DNA of 64,000 nt from Piezodorus guildinii (taxonomy: Eukaryota > Arthropoda > Insecta > Hemiptera > Pentatomidae), in the NCBI GenBank assembly GCA_023052935.1, contig CM041293.1, positions 53,804,725 through 53,868,724 on the forward strand. The letters are read 5' to 3'. The notes beneath the pieces were generated by a model. The model worked only from the letters and a program-made list of their open reading frames with translations. It ran no database searches and was not told where the DNA came from. The position numbers and the translations under genes are program-made. Positions 25,901 to 40,200 of this stretch are shown piece after piece (position 1 is the first letter of the stretch; every line of letters begins with the position of its first letter).

Positions 25901-28191
25901 ATAATGTTCAGAGATTAACACGTTCACTCCAGGGCGAATATCTTGTTTTTTTTTTTTTTTGCTTGAGGCAGGGCAACACTGTTGCAAGTTCGAACGTGTT
26001 TAATGAGAGATCACAACAGTTCCAGGCCTTGAATGCACACCCCACGGAATAGTCAAGTGCGACCTACATGTGAGTCATGCCGGGGAGTGAATATGTTAAT
26101 ACATTTCGCTGCCTCACGCAGATTTGTGATAGGAGGCACTTTCTTTCTGCACAAAAATATCCAGAAGGGAACGTGGACTTCTCCAAATGGTAAATCAGTC
26201 AACCAAATTGATCATACACTCATAAGTGTGAAGAACAAGTCGGATCTAATTAACGTTCACTCATTTAGAGGAGCCAATATGGCCTCCGACCACTTTCTCG
26301 TGATTGCGTGTCTCAAATGTTAAGATCAAATGGTCCCAAAAGACAAAACAGTACAACATTGATGGTCTAAGATAACAATCGACACAGAAAGATTTAGCTA
26401 AGGCCATTGAAGACAAGCTTCGAGAAGTGGAGATAGATGAAACTATTATTATTGACCTCAGATGGGACAAATATTGCAAGGTAATCAAGCAGGTGGCTGA
26501 GAATATCCTCGGAGAGTGGGTGAGAGAATGCAGAACCCAGAGGCTCGATGAGGAGTGAGAGCCAACTGAGGAGAGAAGAAAAAGTCTCCATCAAAAGAAG
26601 AAGAGGAAATGGGAGAATGATAAAATTGCATTGATAGAAAGCCTCAGCTTTGATAATCAGATTAGACAATTTTATTAGGAAGTTAAAACTGGAAGGGAGC
26701 TATTTAAGACAATGCTCACTGCTTGCAGAGCCAAGATGGATCCCTTCTAACTGAATCAGGTCAAATATTGGCTAGATGGAAACAGTATTTTGATGATCTC
26801 CTCAATGGCAATCATCAGGTAGAAGGCACTGGAACCTTTATTATAACTTGGACAGCAGATGATGAGCTGGAACCTCCTGACGACGATACGATAGACGACA
26901 TACCAGCCGAGCAATTTAAGTATGGGGGAGATACCCTTAAAAAAGTAGTACATGAACTTATTCTATCTGAAGAATCGCTGCCTATATCCTGGCAAAGAAC
27001 CATTATCTTCTCTATCCATAAAAAGGACGATCAGCTGAACTGCAATAATTATAGAGGAATTTCTCTCTTCCCAACTGTGTACAAGATCTTTTCATTCATC
27101 TTGTTTCGGTGTCTTTTATCATTCCCTTAGATGGTAATTGGTTAGTGTCAGGGTAGAACCAAGACAGACCCGATCTCCCTTAGAATGATTCTCGAGAAAG
27201 GAAGAGAGTATTTACTGCCAACACATCACCCATTCATCGATTTTAAGGCAGCCTACGAAAGCAATAACAGGGAGCAACTCTATAATGGGCTGGATGACCT
27301 AAAGTGCCCTAGAAAACTAATCTGTCTAGTTCCACACACTATGAACATGATGGAATTTAAAGTGAGAATCTAAGCTTGGGTCTCAAAAAAGTTGTCAGAG
27401 ATGTGCTAATAGAGCTGGATGGGACCATCTTTAGTAAGTCAATACAAAACCTGGCATACACAGACGAAATTGACATCATTGGGAGATCGCTTTGAGGCTT
27501 AAAGGAAGCTATTCTGCCTTATGAACAGTCTGCAGGGAAGATGGGACTGTCTATAAATGAGAGTAAAACCAAGTATACAGCTGCTGGTATAAATGTACCA
27601 CATCCACATATCTTGGTAGGTGACTGTCAAATGGTCCAACAATTTGTTTATCTGGGCTCTCAGACAAATTCCAACAACAATGTGTCAGAGGAAATAGGTA
27701 GGAAGTTCCTGGCAGCAAATAAATGTTATTTTAGCCTGAATTGGTATTTAAGTAATCGTTTGATCTCCAGGCAAACAAAAGTGATTCTGTACAGGACGCT
27801 GATTCGTCCTGTCCTCACATATGATGGGGAAATGTGGAGCTTCTCCAAAGCTGATGAAAGCAAACTGCTAGTCTTTGAAAGGAAAGTACTACATTGCATT
27901 TATGGGCCATTACACACAGGCAACGATTGGAGAAGGCGGAGTAATGCAGAACTTGGCACCATACATAATGATATGGACGTAGTCCGGTTCATCAGAATAC
28001 AGTGTTTAAAATGGGCAGGTCATGTAGCCAAGATGGATGAGAGTAGCCCAACTAGAAAAATTATGCTGCCGCATCTGGAAAGAAAAAGAAGATTTGGAAA
28101 TACTAGATTATGCTGGATGGATGGGGTCGACACAGATGGCAAAGCTCAAGAGGAGCCAAAAAGGTCAAGCTAACTGGAGGACAGCTGCAAA

Positions 28192-28223
<32 letters not shown>

Positions 28224-31200
28224 GCCAATGACTGAAGCTAATTGAGGAGGCCAATAATCAGCTATGAGTTGTATAAAATGTATAGCATTTAAATTTCTTT
28301 GAATGGTACCAGTTGTTCTTCTATATAATAACGTAAATTAAATAAAAACAATATTTGGTTAAACCATTAGTTCTGCCAACATGGCTTGGTAAAAACTAAT
28401 TCTGAATACCAGAGTTCGTTAAAACTCATATATGACGAGGTAATGCCTTATAATAGTGTTGAAACTAAAACATACCATCTTCCGCATCTTCCTCTTCAGT
28501 ATCACTCTCCAGCCCCAAATGAAGCCTTTCAAACTCCCTCATTACCTCTTCTTCATTCCTGGGAATCGCTTCATAAGTTATAATATTTCCTTCATCATCT
28601 CGCTTCGCCTATTATAATATTTAATAAAATAAAAGTCATAAAGAAAAGAATTTTTTTTTGTTTTAGTCAGTAAATATGCTATACAATTGAAACTTCAACT
28701 AAGAATTTACTACTTAATAAATAGTTTATGAATAAAGAATATATATATTAATCTTAATTAATATATTAATATGTCCATGAGCAATTTCGAAATGTCTATG
28801 TATTTCTATTTGGTAGTATCTCACTCTATTTTTTCTTTAAATTGTCTTTAGGATTGATCGGGTATACTGTGTACTCATAGCAACTCAGAGAAGTTGAACA
28901 GCAGATCCAAATGGGAATCTACTCTTGTTATATAACAATAAAATTGTTATATGAATTATATTATGCATTAAGGAACATGAAAAACAGAAAACCATCAGGG
29001 TCAGGAAACATACCATTAGAATTAATCAATTATAGGCCTTTTGAATTTAAAAATAAATTGGTTGAGCATATTTCCTTCTGTATAAAACAAGGAACAGTAC
29101 CTAGCGAATGGATGGAGGGTCATGTAACTCCCATTCCTAAAAATGAAAGCAAAACATTTAGTTCAAACTACAGAGGGATACAGTAACAAGTAGTTTGAGC
29201 AGAGTATAATAATATGATACCAGAGGAACAGGTCAGGTTTAGAAGGGGGTAAGTCATTTATAATAATAATAATAGGTGTACAGATTCCGAAAGTTTGATG
29301 GCAATACCACCAAAAGCTGCTTACTCAGTCTTGTCCAATGATCACCCAAGCCCCTAAGATCAGACTTAACACAAAAGAATTCCCAATCACCAAAAGTCTT
29401 AAGCAAGGCTGCTCGCTCTCCCCTCTACTATTTAATATGTATATTGAAAGTATCCTTAGCCGATGGAAGAGGAAGTGTAATGGAATGGGGATGATCTTAG
29501 GGGACAAATGCCTGTAGAATTTACAATTTTCTGATGACCAGGTCATAATAGCTAATGATGGAGAGGATTCATCATTTATGATGAGAAAGTTACTAGAAGC
29601 CAATACGGCAGGTGGCATGGAAATCAGCAAATCAAAAACTGAATATTTAGCATTGAATAAGAACGGCAATTCAGCTCTAAAAGTTGGAGAATGGGATTAG
29701 ACACCAACTGAGCACTTCAAATATTTATGAAGGTGGCTTTCAAAGGGAAGCAGCAGCAAAAAAGACATGGATAAGAAGGCTATCAGAGGGAGAAAAGTAA
29801 TAAAAAAATTTGTTTGGTGAAATATAGATGCCCACCTCTAAACGAAAAAGAGTTCCTTCCATTCATATGTAGAAAGCACCACATTGCTTAAAATAAATAA
29901 CACCTAGAAAGGACCATTCAATTCAAATCAATCATTTGCTGTTGGTAGTGATCAGTGTTAACGGCTTTGCCAGATTTTCGTAGCTCAAAATATATTATAC
30001 CCTTTTTATCCCAGCAAACGCACAGCATTGTTTTCTTCCCAAAACGATTTGGTCTTGCAGTGGAGGTTGATGGTTCGCCTGATTTCTGACGCTTCTCAAA
30101 ACATATCCACTTTTCATCAGCTGTCACTATTTGACTTTTAGATCTGAGGAAGCAGCATTTGACAAGTGTTTTTTTTATTTTCTTGCTTTCTTTCATTCAG
30201 TACATGTGGTACCCATTTTCCCACTTTCTGAATTTTCCCCAGAGCTTTTAGACAAAGAGATACTGCTTTTTTTATCACATTTAATTGTTCTGCAAGTTCT
30301 TTTTGAGTCTGAGTATCGTCTTCATCCAATACGGCTTGCAAGTCCTTGTATTCAAACTTTTTCAGTGGTTTTCCACGCTCCTAGTTTCTCACATCAAAAT
30401 CACATTTGAATTTTTTAAACCACTCAAAGCATTGAGTTTTGCCAAGAGCATGTTCGCCATATGCTTCGACAAGCATTCTATGGGATTCTGCAGCAGTTTT
30501 CTTCAAATGATAGCAGAAAACCAATGCTGTCCACAAATCGTTCCTAGGCACAAAACTCAACATGTTTGAGGTTATAAAAAAATATAACAGTGTATGAAAC
30601 TTAGGTTATTGTTTGTTGACGAAGTTCGTCAGCTGTTAAGGAGAAAGATGGCAGAAGCAGTCTTACGGTCTTTAAACTGATAATGAGCACCATCTATAGG
30701 GAAATTCCGGTTTCATACTTCTACACCTGGTATACAAATTATAGGGATTCCACAATACAATCTTTGGAATCAGTGTAAGTTTTACCTGTCAAATTAGGTC
30801 TTTTGTAAAAAATTTAAAGTCAATGGAATATTTAATAAAAGGGAGAAAAATATATATAACTGTACTTACTACAATATCCTCAACACCAGGGGGCATCACT
30901 ACCTTCAGGAATTCCGAAACATCTACAGGCCCATCGACAATTGGACTTTGAATTGAATTTTGAGATGACTGTTTTTTAAATTCAATAAATTTTTCCGAGT
31001 TTTTGATCTGTCTAAGTTCCTTTTCCAATTCTTCTATATCCTTCAAAAAAAAAAAAAAAAATTGTAACAGTAATATCAACAACATGATCAAGTAAACAAA
31101 ATACTAGCTACAAATTAAAAAAGTAAATATTCAGTAATGGCAACGTAAAACCTAATTATGGATTAATAAATTAATATATTGTATTTATAAATTAAACTAT

Positions 31201-34200
31201 TAATAGTAATTGATGAATATTTTCGACTTTGGTTTATTATTTTCAATAATGAACCTTCGTAATCGACCAAAAAAAAAAAATATAGTTTATGCAGTTTATG
31301 CTTGGACATGACTCAGTAATGCCCTGATGATGGCTCACAAGCTTGAGCCGAAACGTTGGCAAAATTAAAAACTTTTCAAAAATGACTGATTCCTGACTAT
31401 TCCACCTATTATAACAAAAAAAAAATTATCTCTCTCAAAATTTGAGGGCTTACGTTTCAAGATGTGTAGAATCCGAATAATGAAAAAAAAAAAAAAAAAT
31501 CAGAGAATGAGTCCCTGATAGCTCGGTTATTATTGATGTTAGAGAAAAAAAATGTAAGGTGTTCTGGAATCAGGAAATTTTTATTTGAATGAAAACCAAA
31601 AGAAAAGATAAGGAAATAGTAACACAGTCTAGTATAAATGCTTTTGGTTAATATTTTCAATAATAAACCTTTGTAATCATGCAAAAGAAAAAAAAAATAC
31701 CCTTCCCTCAAAATTTTATATTTGCATCGCAGGACAAGGAACCTTCCTTCATGGATTCGATAAAGAAGTAAAAAAATTTGTACAAAAATATCAAAACCAT
31801 TAAGGCTAAAATGAAAGAAGCAGAAGATGGAAACTCCAAGTTTTTTATTTTATTTGAAGGTATTTTATCTCTTGGACTAAATGATCTGTTACAAAATTCT
31901 TTCAAAACAAAGTAATAATGTTATTATATTAATATTACTGTTTTTAGTTACAGACAAACTGTACAGATATGTAATTACATCTCTCCATTAAAATTAAATC
32001 ATTACAATCAAGACAAACTCAACATATCACAGTACTTAAACATAACCTGCCACTATAGTCCCTATCTCAACAATAAACATATTAACTTATCGCTCTCCAT
32101 TATCACTATCACTCAACTAATTCTAACCTTATTGTTATCCAATACTAATTTTAAACCGTCATAGAAAAAATATTTAAATATTTTATGGTAATTGATATTA
32201 CAAATAATACAAGTGCATTACTATGATTCGTGAACATATAAACTGTTTAACTTGGAATGCACGCTCCATTAAAAACAAACTAAATGAGTTAAAAGAATTC
32301 ATTTCCTCAAACAATCCTCATATACTATTGATAACAGAATCCTGTTTATTTAAAACAGACAAAATCTTAATCCAAAATTACAAAATTTACAGATCAGATC
32401 GAAACTGCGCAGGGGGTGGAGTCATGTTGATCGTTCATAAATCATTCAAGCATTCGTACTGTTTTTTACCCAGTCTGACATATATAGAAGCAATCGATAT
32501 TAACTTGAAACTAAACGGCAACCGTGTAAGCACCATTATTTCAGATTATCTAGCAGCCCATTTATCAATTCCTAAAATTAAAGTGACACCACATGTAAAT
32601 GAGCCTCCAAAGCACAATGAATGTCTCATAAAACTAAAAAATAAGTTAACAAACCGACCTTGTTTGTTTAAAACTAAACCAATGGAGAAATTTCAACTGG
32701 CCCAAAACGCTTAAAGCATTTAAACCCAACGACAAATCTCTCTGGAACATCCACAAAATATTCACAAAAACTAAAAATTCCATTCCTCCATTAAAAATGA
32801 CTAACAATATTTACGCATTTGATACAAACAAAAAACTCAGATTTTTTTTTTGAAAACAGATCATTTTAAAAAAATACAAAATTCACCTAATATCTTGTCT
32901 CCACTGAACCGCAAGAATATAATTAACAAAAACATTAACAAATATATATCAGAATCTCTGCCGCAGTCCATATTTAATCATACAGCACCAAAAGAAATTT
33001 CTAAAATCATAAAACATATAAGTATAAAAAATCTCCAGGACCTGACAACATCCCAGCCATTCAAATCAAACAAATCACAAAAAAAATTATAATTCACCTC
33101 ACCAAAATTTTTAATAGCTGCCTAAAGTTAAATTACTTTCCGAATCTGTGGAAAACAGCTACAATAATAGCTATACCCAAACCCCATAAAGATGCTGAAA
33201 TAGCATCTAATTATAGATCCATCAGTTTACTCAACATTCTATCCAAAATTTATGAACTAATATTAAAAAGTCTTCTAGAAAAACATATAACAGATAAATC
33301 CATCCTCATTCATTCAAGAACAATTCGGCTTTCGAAATTTCCATTCAACTACCGGACAACTAGCTCGGGTAATTGATATAATTACTAAAAATTATAATTT
33401 AAAAAACATACAGGTATGATCCTCATAGACATAGAGAAAGCATTTGATAAAATTTCTTCCCAGTTTCTCATATACAAGCTAATTCAATATAATTTCCCTA
33501 GATACCGAATACTATCAATAGCCTCCTTCATAAATCTTAACAGATAACAGATCTTTCTATGTTTCACTAAACAACAGCTGTTCGATAAAAAAGTTCACTA
33601 AGACTGGATTACCTCAAGGATCATGCCTTAGCCCTCTTTTATTTAACTTATTTATTAACGATATCCTCAAAACAAAAATTACATTATTTGCCGACAACAC
33701 TGCAATTCTAGCTTCCTCATATAGAATATCCGCTATCACTAAAAGACTAAAAGAAGCATTCATTAAAACCACGAAATACCTGAGTCACTGGAGACTAAAA
33801 ACCAACACAGAAAAAACCAAAGCAATAATCTTTACAAAATGTAGACCCAATCTTCCCTCTACTATACAACTCAATGGCGTAGCAATAGCCATTTCAAAAC
33901 AAGTCAAGTATTTAGGAGTCACCTTGGACTATAAACCACTTTTCAAACATCACATAGACAATAAAATAAATAGTGCCTGTAAATTATTAAATAAAATGTA
34001 CCCCTACTTTAATAAACATTCAAAATTAACATAAAAAAACAAACTAATTTTATATAAATCTGTTATCAGGCCCATAATTACATATGCATGCCCAGCCTGG
34101 AGTCTTGCAAGCAAAACACATATTAACAAATTGCAAGTACTACAAAATAGATGCCTAAGAATCATTAATTATTAATTATCCACTATTCACGAAAATAACT

Positions 34201-37200
34201 ACCATGCACAAAGATTTGGACATTCCTACAATACAAGAATTTATACACCAACAAACACAACAATTTTTCTCAAAATGCGAACTGACTGATGATACACTAA
34301 AAAAACAAATTGGTAATTATACTAAACTATCAACCTCTAAATATAGAGATAAGAGAACTAAACATATACTGTTATAAAATTCTAAATTACTGAACCCTAT
34401 CTTATGATTTTAATAACTGTAATTTTGTTTATTTATTTATTTTAATTTTTATTTCTATCTGTTTATTTCATTTTATTTTTTGTTTTGTTTCTTGTTTCTT
34501 TTTCTTTTCTTAGTTGTTTTTTTTTTAAATTTTTACCAACAATAAAAACAATTGATGTACAAAATAAATTTTAGCGAATAAGTAGCACATTGTAATGGAT
34601 TTCCAATCAATGTTTTAAAACTGTGCAGATGTATTCTATACAAATAAAGATTGATGTAAAACAATTTGATTGAGTATTAATGATATATTATATTAGTGTT
34701 TAATAATATAACTAAACAAAATTTGTACACATGAAATGCTGTAATAATATTTCAATATGAAATATTTAAATTACTAATTCTGTCTTAGTTTTTAAACAGT
34801 GATTTACAGAATTTAAGCTCAGACTACTGCTGATTATTTATCAGATATCAATTATTACAATTTTATCAATCAATTATGTAATATTAAAAAATAAATAAAT
34901 TAATTAACACTGGAAAAAAACAACGTACAGAATCATTTTCTACATCATCAGCTTCTCCTCGAGCCGTCTTTATTGAAAATTCCCAGTCAGCAAGTTCTTC
35001 ATCCGTAGCTGAGAAAATATTTAAAATGTTTCTAGGCAAAACAGGTAAAGAAACACTTTCAGCCATGTCATCTAATTCAGGAGGTGGCGGATACTTAGAA
35101 GGTTCAAAGCTGAAAGCATCACAATTCATAAAGTCTTCTAATTCTTTCATAAAGTCAGGATCACTGCGTGGATCACTCCATTCAATAGGAACTAATTTAG
35201 GAACATATTCATTCTCTGCAAACAAAATAATAAAAAAAAAAACTTATTAACGAATGCAAAATTAAATTATCTTGAGCAGAGCAGAATTAAATCTAAGGGA
35301 GCAGCTGAAGAAGTGGATAAGCTCAATGAATGAGGAACTGGCTATAGAAGGATAATTTATAAATTCTGTTATTATTTAAATTACAACCCTGGGATTGAGA
35401 GAATTATAGACAAAGTAGGTACTAAAAAAAATGGAGAAAAATCAAGATGACTCAGTGCAATTATAGCCTAATCAGCTCCTGGCACTACCATTGGCCAAGA
35501 GACAGTACAGTACGGTTCCATAATATATACTGAACTTAGGATCTTTCATGGAGTTGAGTGGTGCAGGTTTTTTTAAATTGTTAATTAATGCGGAAGATCA
35601 AATATTCATGACCCATAGCTTAATCTCTTCCCCTCAACAGAAAATAATAAATGCTTAAAATTAAGATAATATTTACATATCTTTAAATTATTTGATTTTA
35701 GTCATAAACACTTCAAAAGATGTCATAAGTCTGTGGAATACTACTGTTTTATTTGTTACAATACAAAGCCACAAAACCATCATCTTATCAAAGAAAAAAA
35801 TAAATAAAAATTCCGTTTTAATAATGAATCAATTCTACAGAGATAGAAATGGAAATGCACTTTAGAATAGGATTAAGTAATTTTCGAAAAATATATTATA
35901 TTTTGTTCTGTTTGTCTCATGGTTATCTTTAGGCAGTCGGGACTGTAAGACAGACCAGATACACTGTTCTCGGAAGAGGGCGATAGAAAAGGATAATTGC
36001 ATAAATAGATAAAAAATAAGTTTATTGCCTACTTATTAAGTATAATTAATATTAGTCTATCCCTGAGGATGAGACATTGCTACACAATTTAATTTAAATT
36101 ATCATAACAGAAAAAAAAAAAGGCAATCTTTTTAGTATTGATATTAAATTTCTAACTAAACTGGCTAAAATAAATTGTAAAATATTAGGCCATAAAAGAA
36201 TTAATCTACTGAAGAATTTAGAGACCAAATTAATTTGTTATAGCACCAAGTAAATAATATTGAAATAATAAAATACAAACAAATACAATTTTTTTAACAC
36301 ATATAACAATATAGTATTTTTATTTGATTTTTGCACTAATGTGATGTACAAATAAACTTCTTAGATTCATATTAATAGGCAAATCTCTGAAATTATTCTA
36401 ATATTAATAATAAGGCTACCAAATCCGAAGGTTTAAGGCTGATACCACCAAATGCTGCCAACAGATTCTTCCAATTATCACTATTCAAGCTCGACCTCCT
36501 TGAGATCAGACTTAACACAATCCTCCCATTGACACTTTGGCCTACCTCTAGGGTGCCTACCAGTGGGTTCAGCAAATACCAACTTTTTCGGAATTCGTTC
36601 TTTGCTGAGCCCAACAACTTTACACGCCCATTTGATTTCTCCACAATGCTATCAACTCAATTATACTCACAGGATACAAGCCCCGCAAATCCACATTGTG
36701 CAACCTTCACATGTGCAACTAACTGCAAAGTCTTGTTTTACTGGATCATCTCTAAAACCACAAAGTTGAAAACAGAATTTGATTTAATTTTCCCCCTTTT
36801 TGCATAGGTTAAGTTACTCTGAAGCTAAATATAAATATTGTTTCAAAAACATATTTTTCATTTAATTGTTATATTCCTAGTATCCAGAAGAAATTGAGTA
36901 ATTTTTGAGGAAGAAAAAGTAGGGCTGATTTTTCATTACTTCTAAAGAACCTTTTTATTTTCAATACCATCACAAATCGATGTTTCGAGGTATTTCCCCC
37001 ATCTTCAGGAATCCTAGTTTGTAAAATTCCTTATTTTCATTTGTTTTTTTCCACTAACTTCGTCAATTTTCATTTTAAAAAACTAATTAAAAACATCAGT
37101 AACATTAAAAAGGACATAAGTAAGGCTTTGTCCTCAACTGGAATATATTTTAGATTTTTCATTTTCTTTATTTTTTAATGTGAACAAGTGAAATTTTAGT

Positions 37201-40200
37201 ACAGTAATCAATGAAATAATTATTCGATTTAAGCAATGAAGATACAAAGAAATATGTAACAGGAAAGAGCTATCATAACCATTAAGATGCAAAAGGTAGT
37301 AATTTAGTAAATGCCATTAACAGCAATCACTTACCTTTTCTTTTTTTCTTTTTCCCCTGCTCACTTTCATCATTTTTTTTTTCAACTTTCTCACCAAGGT
37401 TTAAATATCCTTTTGAACATCTGTCTGTTGCTTCGAAAGTCCTGCACAATCAGTAACATCAACATTCTCGGTATTTTGCTCATTTGTTTCCTCGTGTGAA
37501 CTACTAGCAATACTTTCTGTATTATCAACATCATTATTTGTTCTAATGACTGTTTTCACATCAGCATTTGGCTATAATAAAATAAAAAACTTAGACAAAA
37601 AAAAAAACAATGGAGAGAATGAGGGGAGGGGGGAATTAAATGAGATATAAAACACACAAAGGGTGATATTTTAATGAGATGTATGTTTTTCTAACTTTTC
37701 ACTACCTTCCCATTAAAATTTCAGAGCCTAAAACAAATACTACCGCTCTATTTTAATATGAAATAAACTTTGATTATGAATAATAATTATAAACCAAGAA
37801 GGATAAAGGGGTAAGGCGACAGGAGGACTAGAGAGGGAGGGGCGGGCGTCTCCCCCACTCATTGCGAATTTATCAAGCCATAGTGCCCTACCCACTGCTT
37901 GGTAAACTTCCAGTCCTCCCTATCCCTACCAATACTCAACTGGACCCGTCGACTACAAGAGTGCAGCCAGATGATGATGAAACTAGGAGCTCGTTAGCAA
38001 CGCTCCTAGATGAAGTAAGAGATCTTTCTGTAGCATCGGAGGGTGAGCAGAGCCTGGGTGTGACCATTGAGAGAACCCCAAGCCCGAGGAGGTGAAGAAG
38101 CCCTCCTCAGTGCTCAGAGAAGAAAATTTAAGAAATCAAGGGCACAGACCAGGAATGATGCTGGACCTTCGGGACTCCTGGAGAACCAAAGTCAGGAGCT
38201 CAGACCGCTGGACTGTTGGAACTCTTCGAAGACCGGAGTAAAGCGGTTCCTGGAATGAGCTCTGAGAAAAGAAGACCAAGGACCTCACCCGGGACCTCTG
38301 CACCTATGGCAAAGAGGGCCAGGAGTGTGGCTCTTAATATCATTTCATATGCTCTAGCTGCCGGAGGGAGTAAGGTAGCAATCATCCCCACTCCATACCC
38401 AGCTGAGCAGCTCACCAGGGAGCAGAGTGAGGAAGTTAAGTAACAAATCATTGGCTTTGTCGACCAGCTAGAGGTAGGTGACACCCAGACTGAGTTCAGT
38501 GGTTATAAGATGGGTGGCTGCGTGGTGGTTTGTGACAATTAGGACACCAGAGAATGGTTGTTGGAAACCATGAAAAATCTTAAAATTAGTGGGGGCTTAG
38601 TGCTCTGCATTGGTGATTTTGAGGAGCTCAAGAAGCCAGTCAGAGTCAGTGGCTTCTTCCCTGGGGAGAAGCTCACAGATCACTCTTTCTGTAGGCGTAT
38701 ACACATACAGAATTCAAGAATCCCAGATGTGAACAGGTGGTCACTGATGGGTGTTAAGGAGGAGAGGCACGGATTCTTTGCCTTGATGAGGATCCCGGAG
38801 TCTAGCCTTAGATACTTAGAAGAGAGGAACTGGCTGGTGACCTTTGGGATGGGCAAGGCTTAACTCAGGTTGCTGGAGAAGAAGAGGCAACCCAAACCAG
38901 CAAGGGAAATGGTCACTAAGGTCTCATCTGATGCCAAAGCTGAAGGAAAGAAGATGAGGCTGGTCAGGACGGAGGGGTGTTGCTCTTGACAAAGGAGAAA
39001 ACTGCTCTGGCTTGTGGTGGTGATCCTGTGATGGAGGTTGGGGGGTCTGCCGATCCTGGTGTCTCTATTGTTAGAACCTGTGAAGGCACGGGGTCCATCT
39101 GGGTATGCCTCCTTGGCGGGGTTCAAGGGGCATGTTGATCCAGGTACCTCTGCAAGGAGGACTGGTGAAAGCATGGCTCCTCAGCGACCATATGGGGTTG
39201 GCACCTCGGCTGGATCCGGGGGGAGGGAGGGACTGCTGATCTGGGTACCTCCACTGGGAGATGGCACATAGTGTGACTCCCGCAAGGCCAGAAAGCAGTA
39301 ATGGTGCTGTGGCTGATGCAGATCAATCTACATCACTGAATTGTGGCATGTGGTTTCCTGCAGCAGTATGTAAAAGGTAAGAATATTGACATTATTTTAA
39401 TAGAAGAACCTTACCTACTTAAGAACAGTATAAAGGGGCTGGAAATGCGGGGGTACAGTGTAATAGCTGTGCCCATGCGCTCCAGGACCTGCAAACTGTA
39501 TAAAAACAACCTTAAGATACTACCCCTGTGGCAATTCTGTTGCAGAGATCTGGCAGCAGCCAAAGTGACCCTCCTTGAGGGTAATAATAGAAGGGAGGTC
39601 ATAGTTTGCTCTGTGTACCTTCCTTATCAAGAGGACGTCCCCACAGAGGCACTCAGAAGACTAATTGCAGTGATGGAAGGCGAAGGCACCCTGATAGCAT
39701 CATTGGACGCCAACGCTCATCACAGACTCTGGGGCAGTACAAATAACAACCAGAGAGGTGAGTATCTATTAGAGTTTATCTTAAGCAATGATCTTGAAAT
39801 CCACAATAAAGGCAATAGTGCCACCTTTGTAAATAAAAACAGATCAGAGGTCACTGATATTACACTAAGCACCAACTGTGCTACTGGCATGTCATTAAGG
39901 ACTGGCATGTCTATTATGAGGAGACATGTTCAGATCACAAATATATCAGATTTGATATAGAAGTTAATGAAATGTTTGAGTTGGTGTATAGGAACCCCAA
40001 ACGTACTGGCTGGAATTCCTATTGCACCCAACTTGAACAAGAAGACAGTGTCCCAAATAAATTAGAGACAAATGGCGATTGGATTGCCTCAATGTATCAC
40101 TTACTGAGGCAATAATGAAATCCTACACTGACAATAACAGTGTGTGTACAGTCAATTCCAACAGGAATGTCACCTGGTGGAACAGTGAACTTGGCAAATT

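Larger units (their letters stand above)
25195..28290 (+). mobile_element. RTE-type LINE, near full length, decayed, with nested MITE
   Basis: The leader (25200-25400) is shared with the fragment at 45815-46090. Endonuclease pieces read GALHKLLVNIDRYHIDISSI, QEIRWIR, TWTSPNGKSVNQIDH and ASDHFLV. RT pieces at 26723-28173 include HKKDDQLNCNNYRGISLF and a catalytic box decayed to YTDE (near 27455), then a thumb and C-terminus (VYLGSQTNSNN, LKWAGHVAKMD). Several stops and frameshifts are present. The end has a (GA)n run at 28192-28220. It lies antisense in the intron between exons 28476 and 24338. Confidence 0.85.

Noticed and set aside
32850..33092. Lysine/asparagine-rich 80-codon ORF
   Set aside because: It is part of the decayed Jockey-like LINE, not a separate gene.
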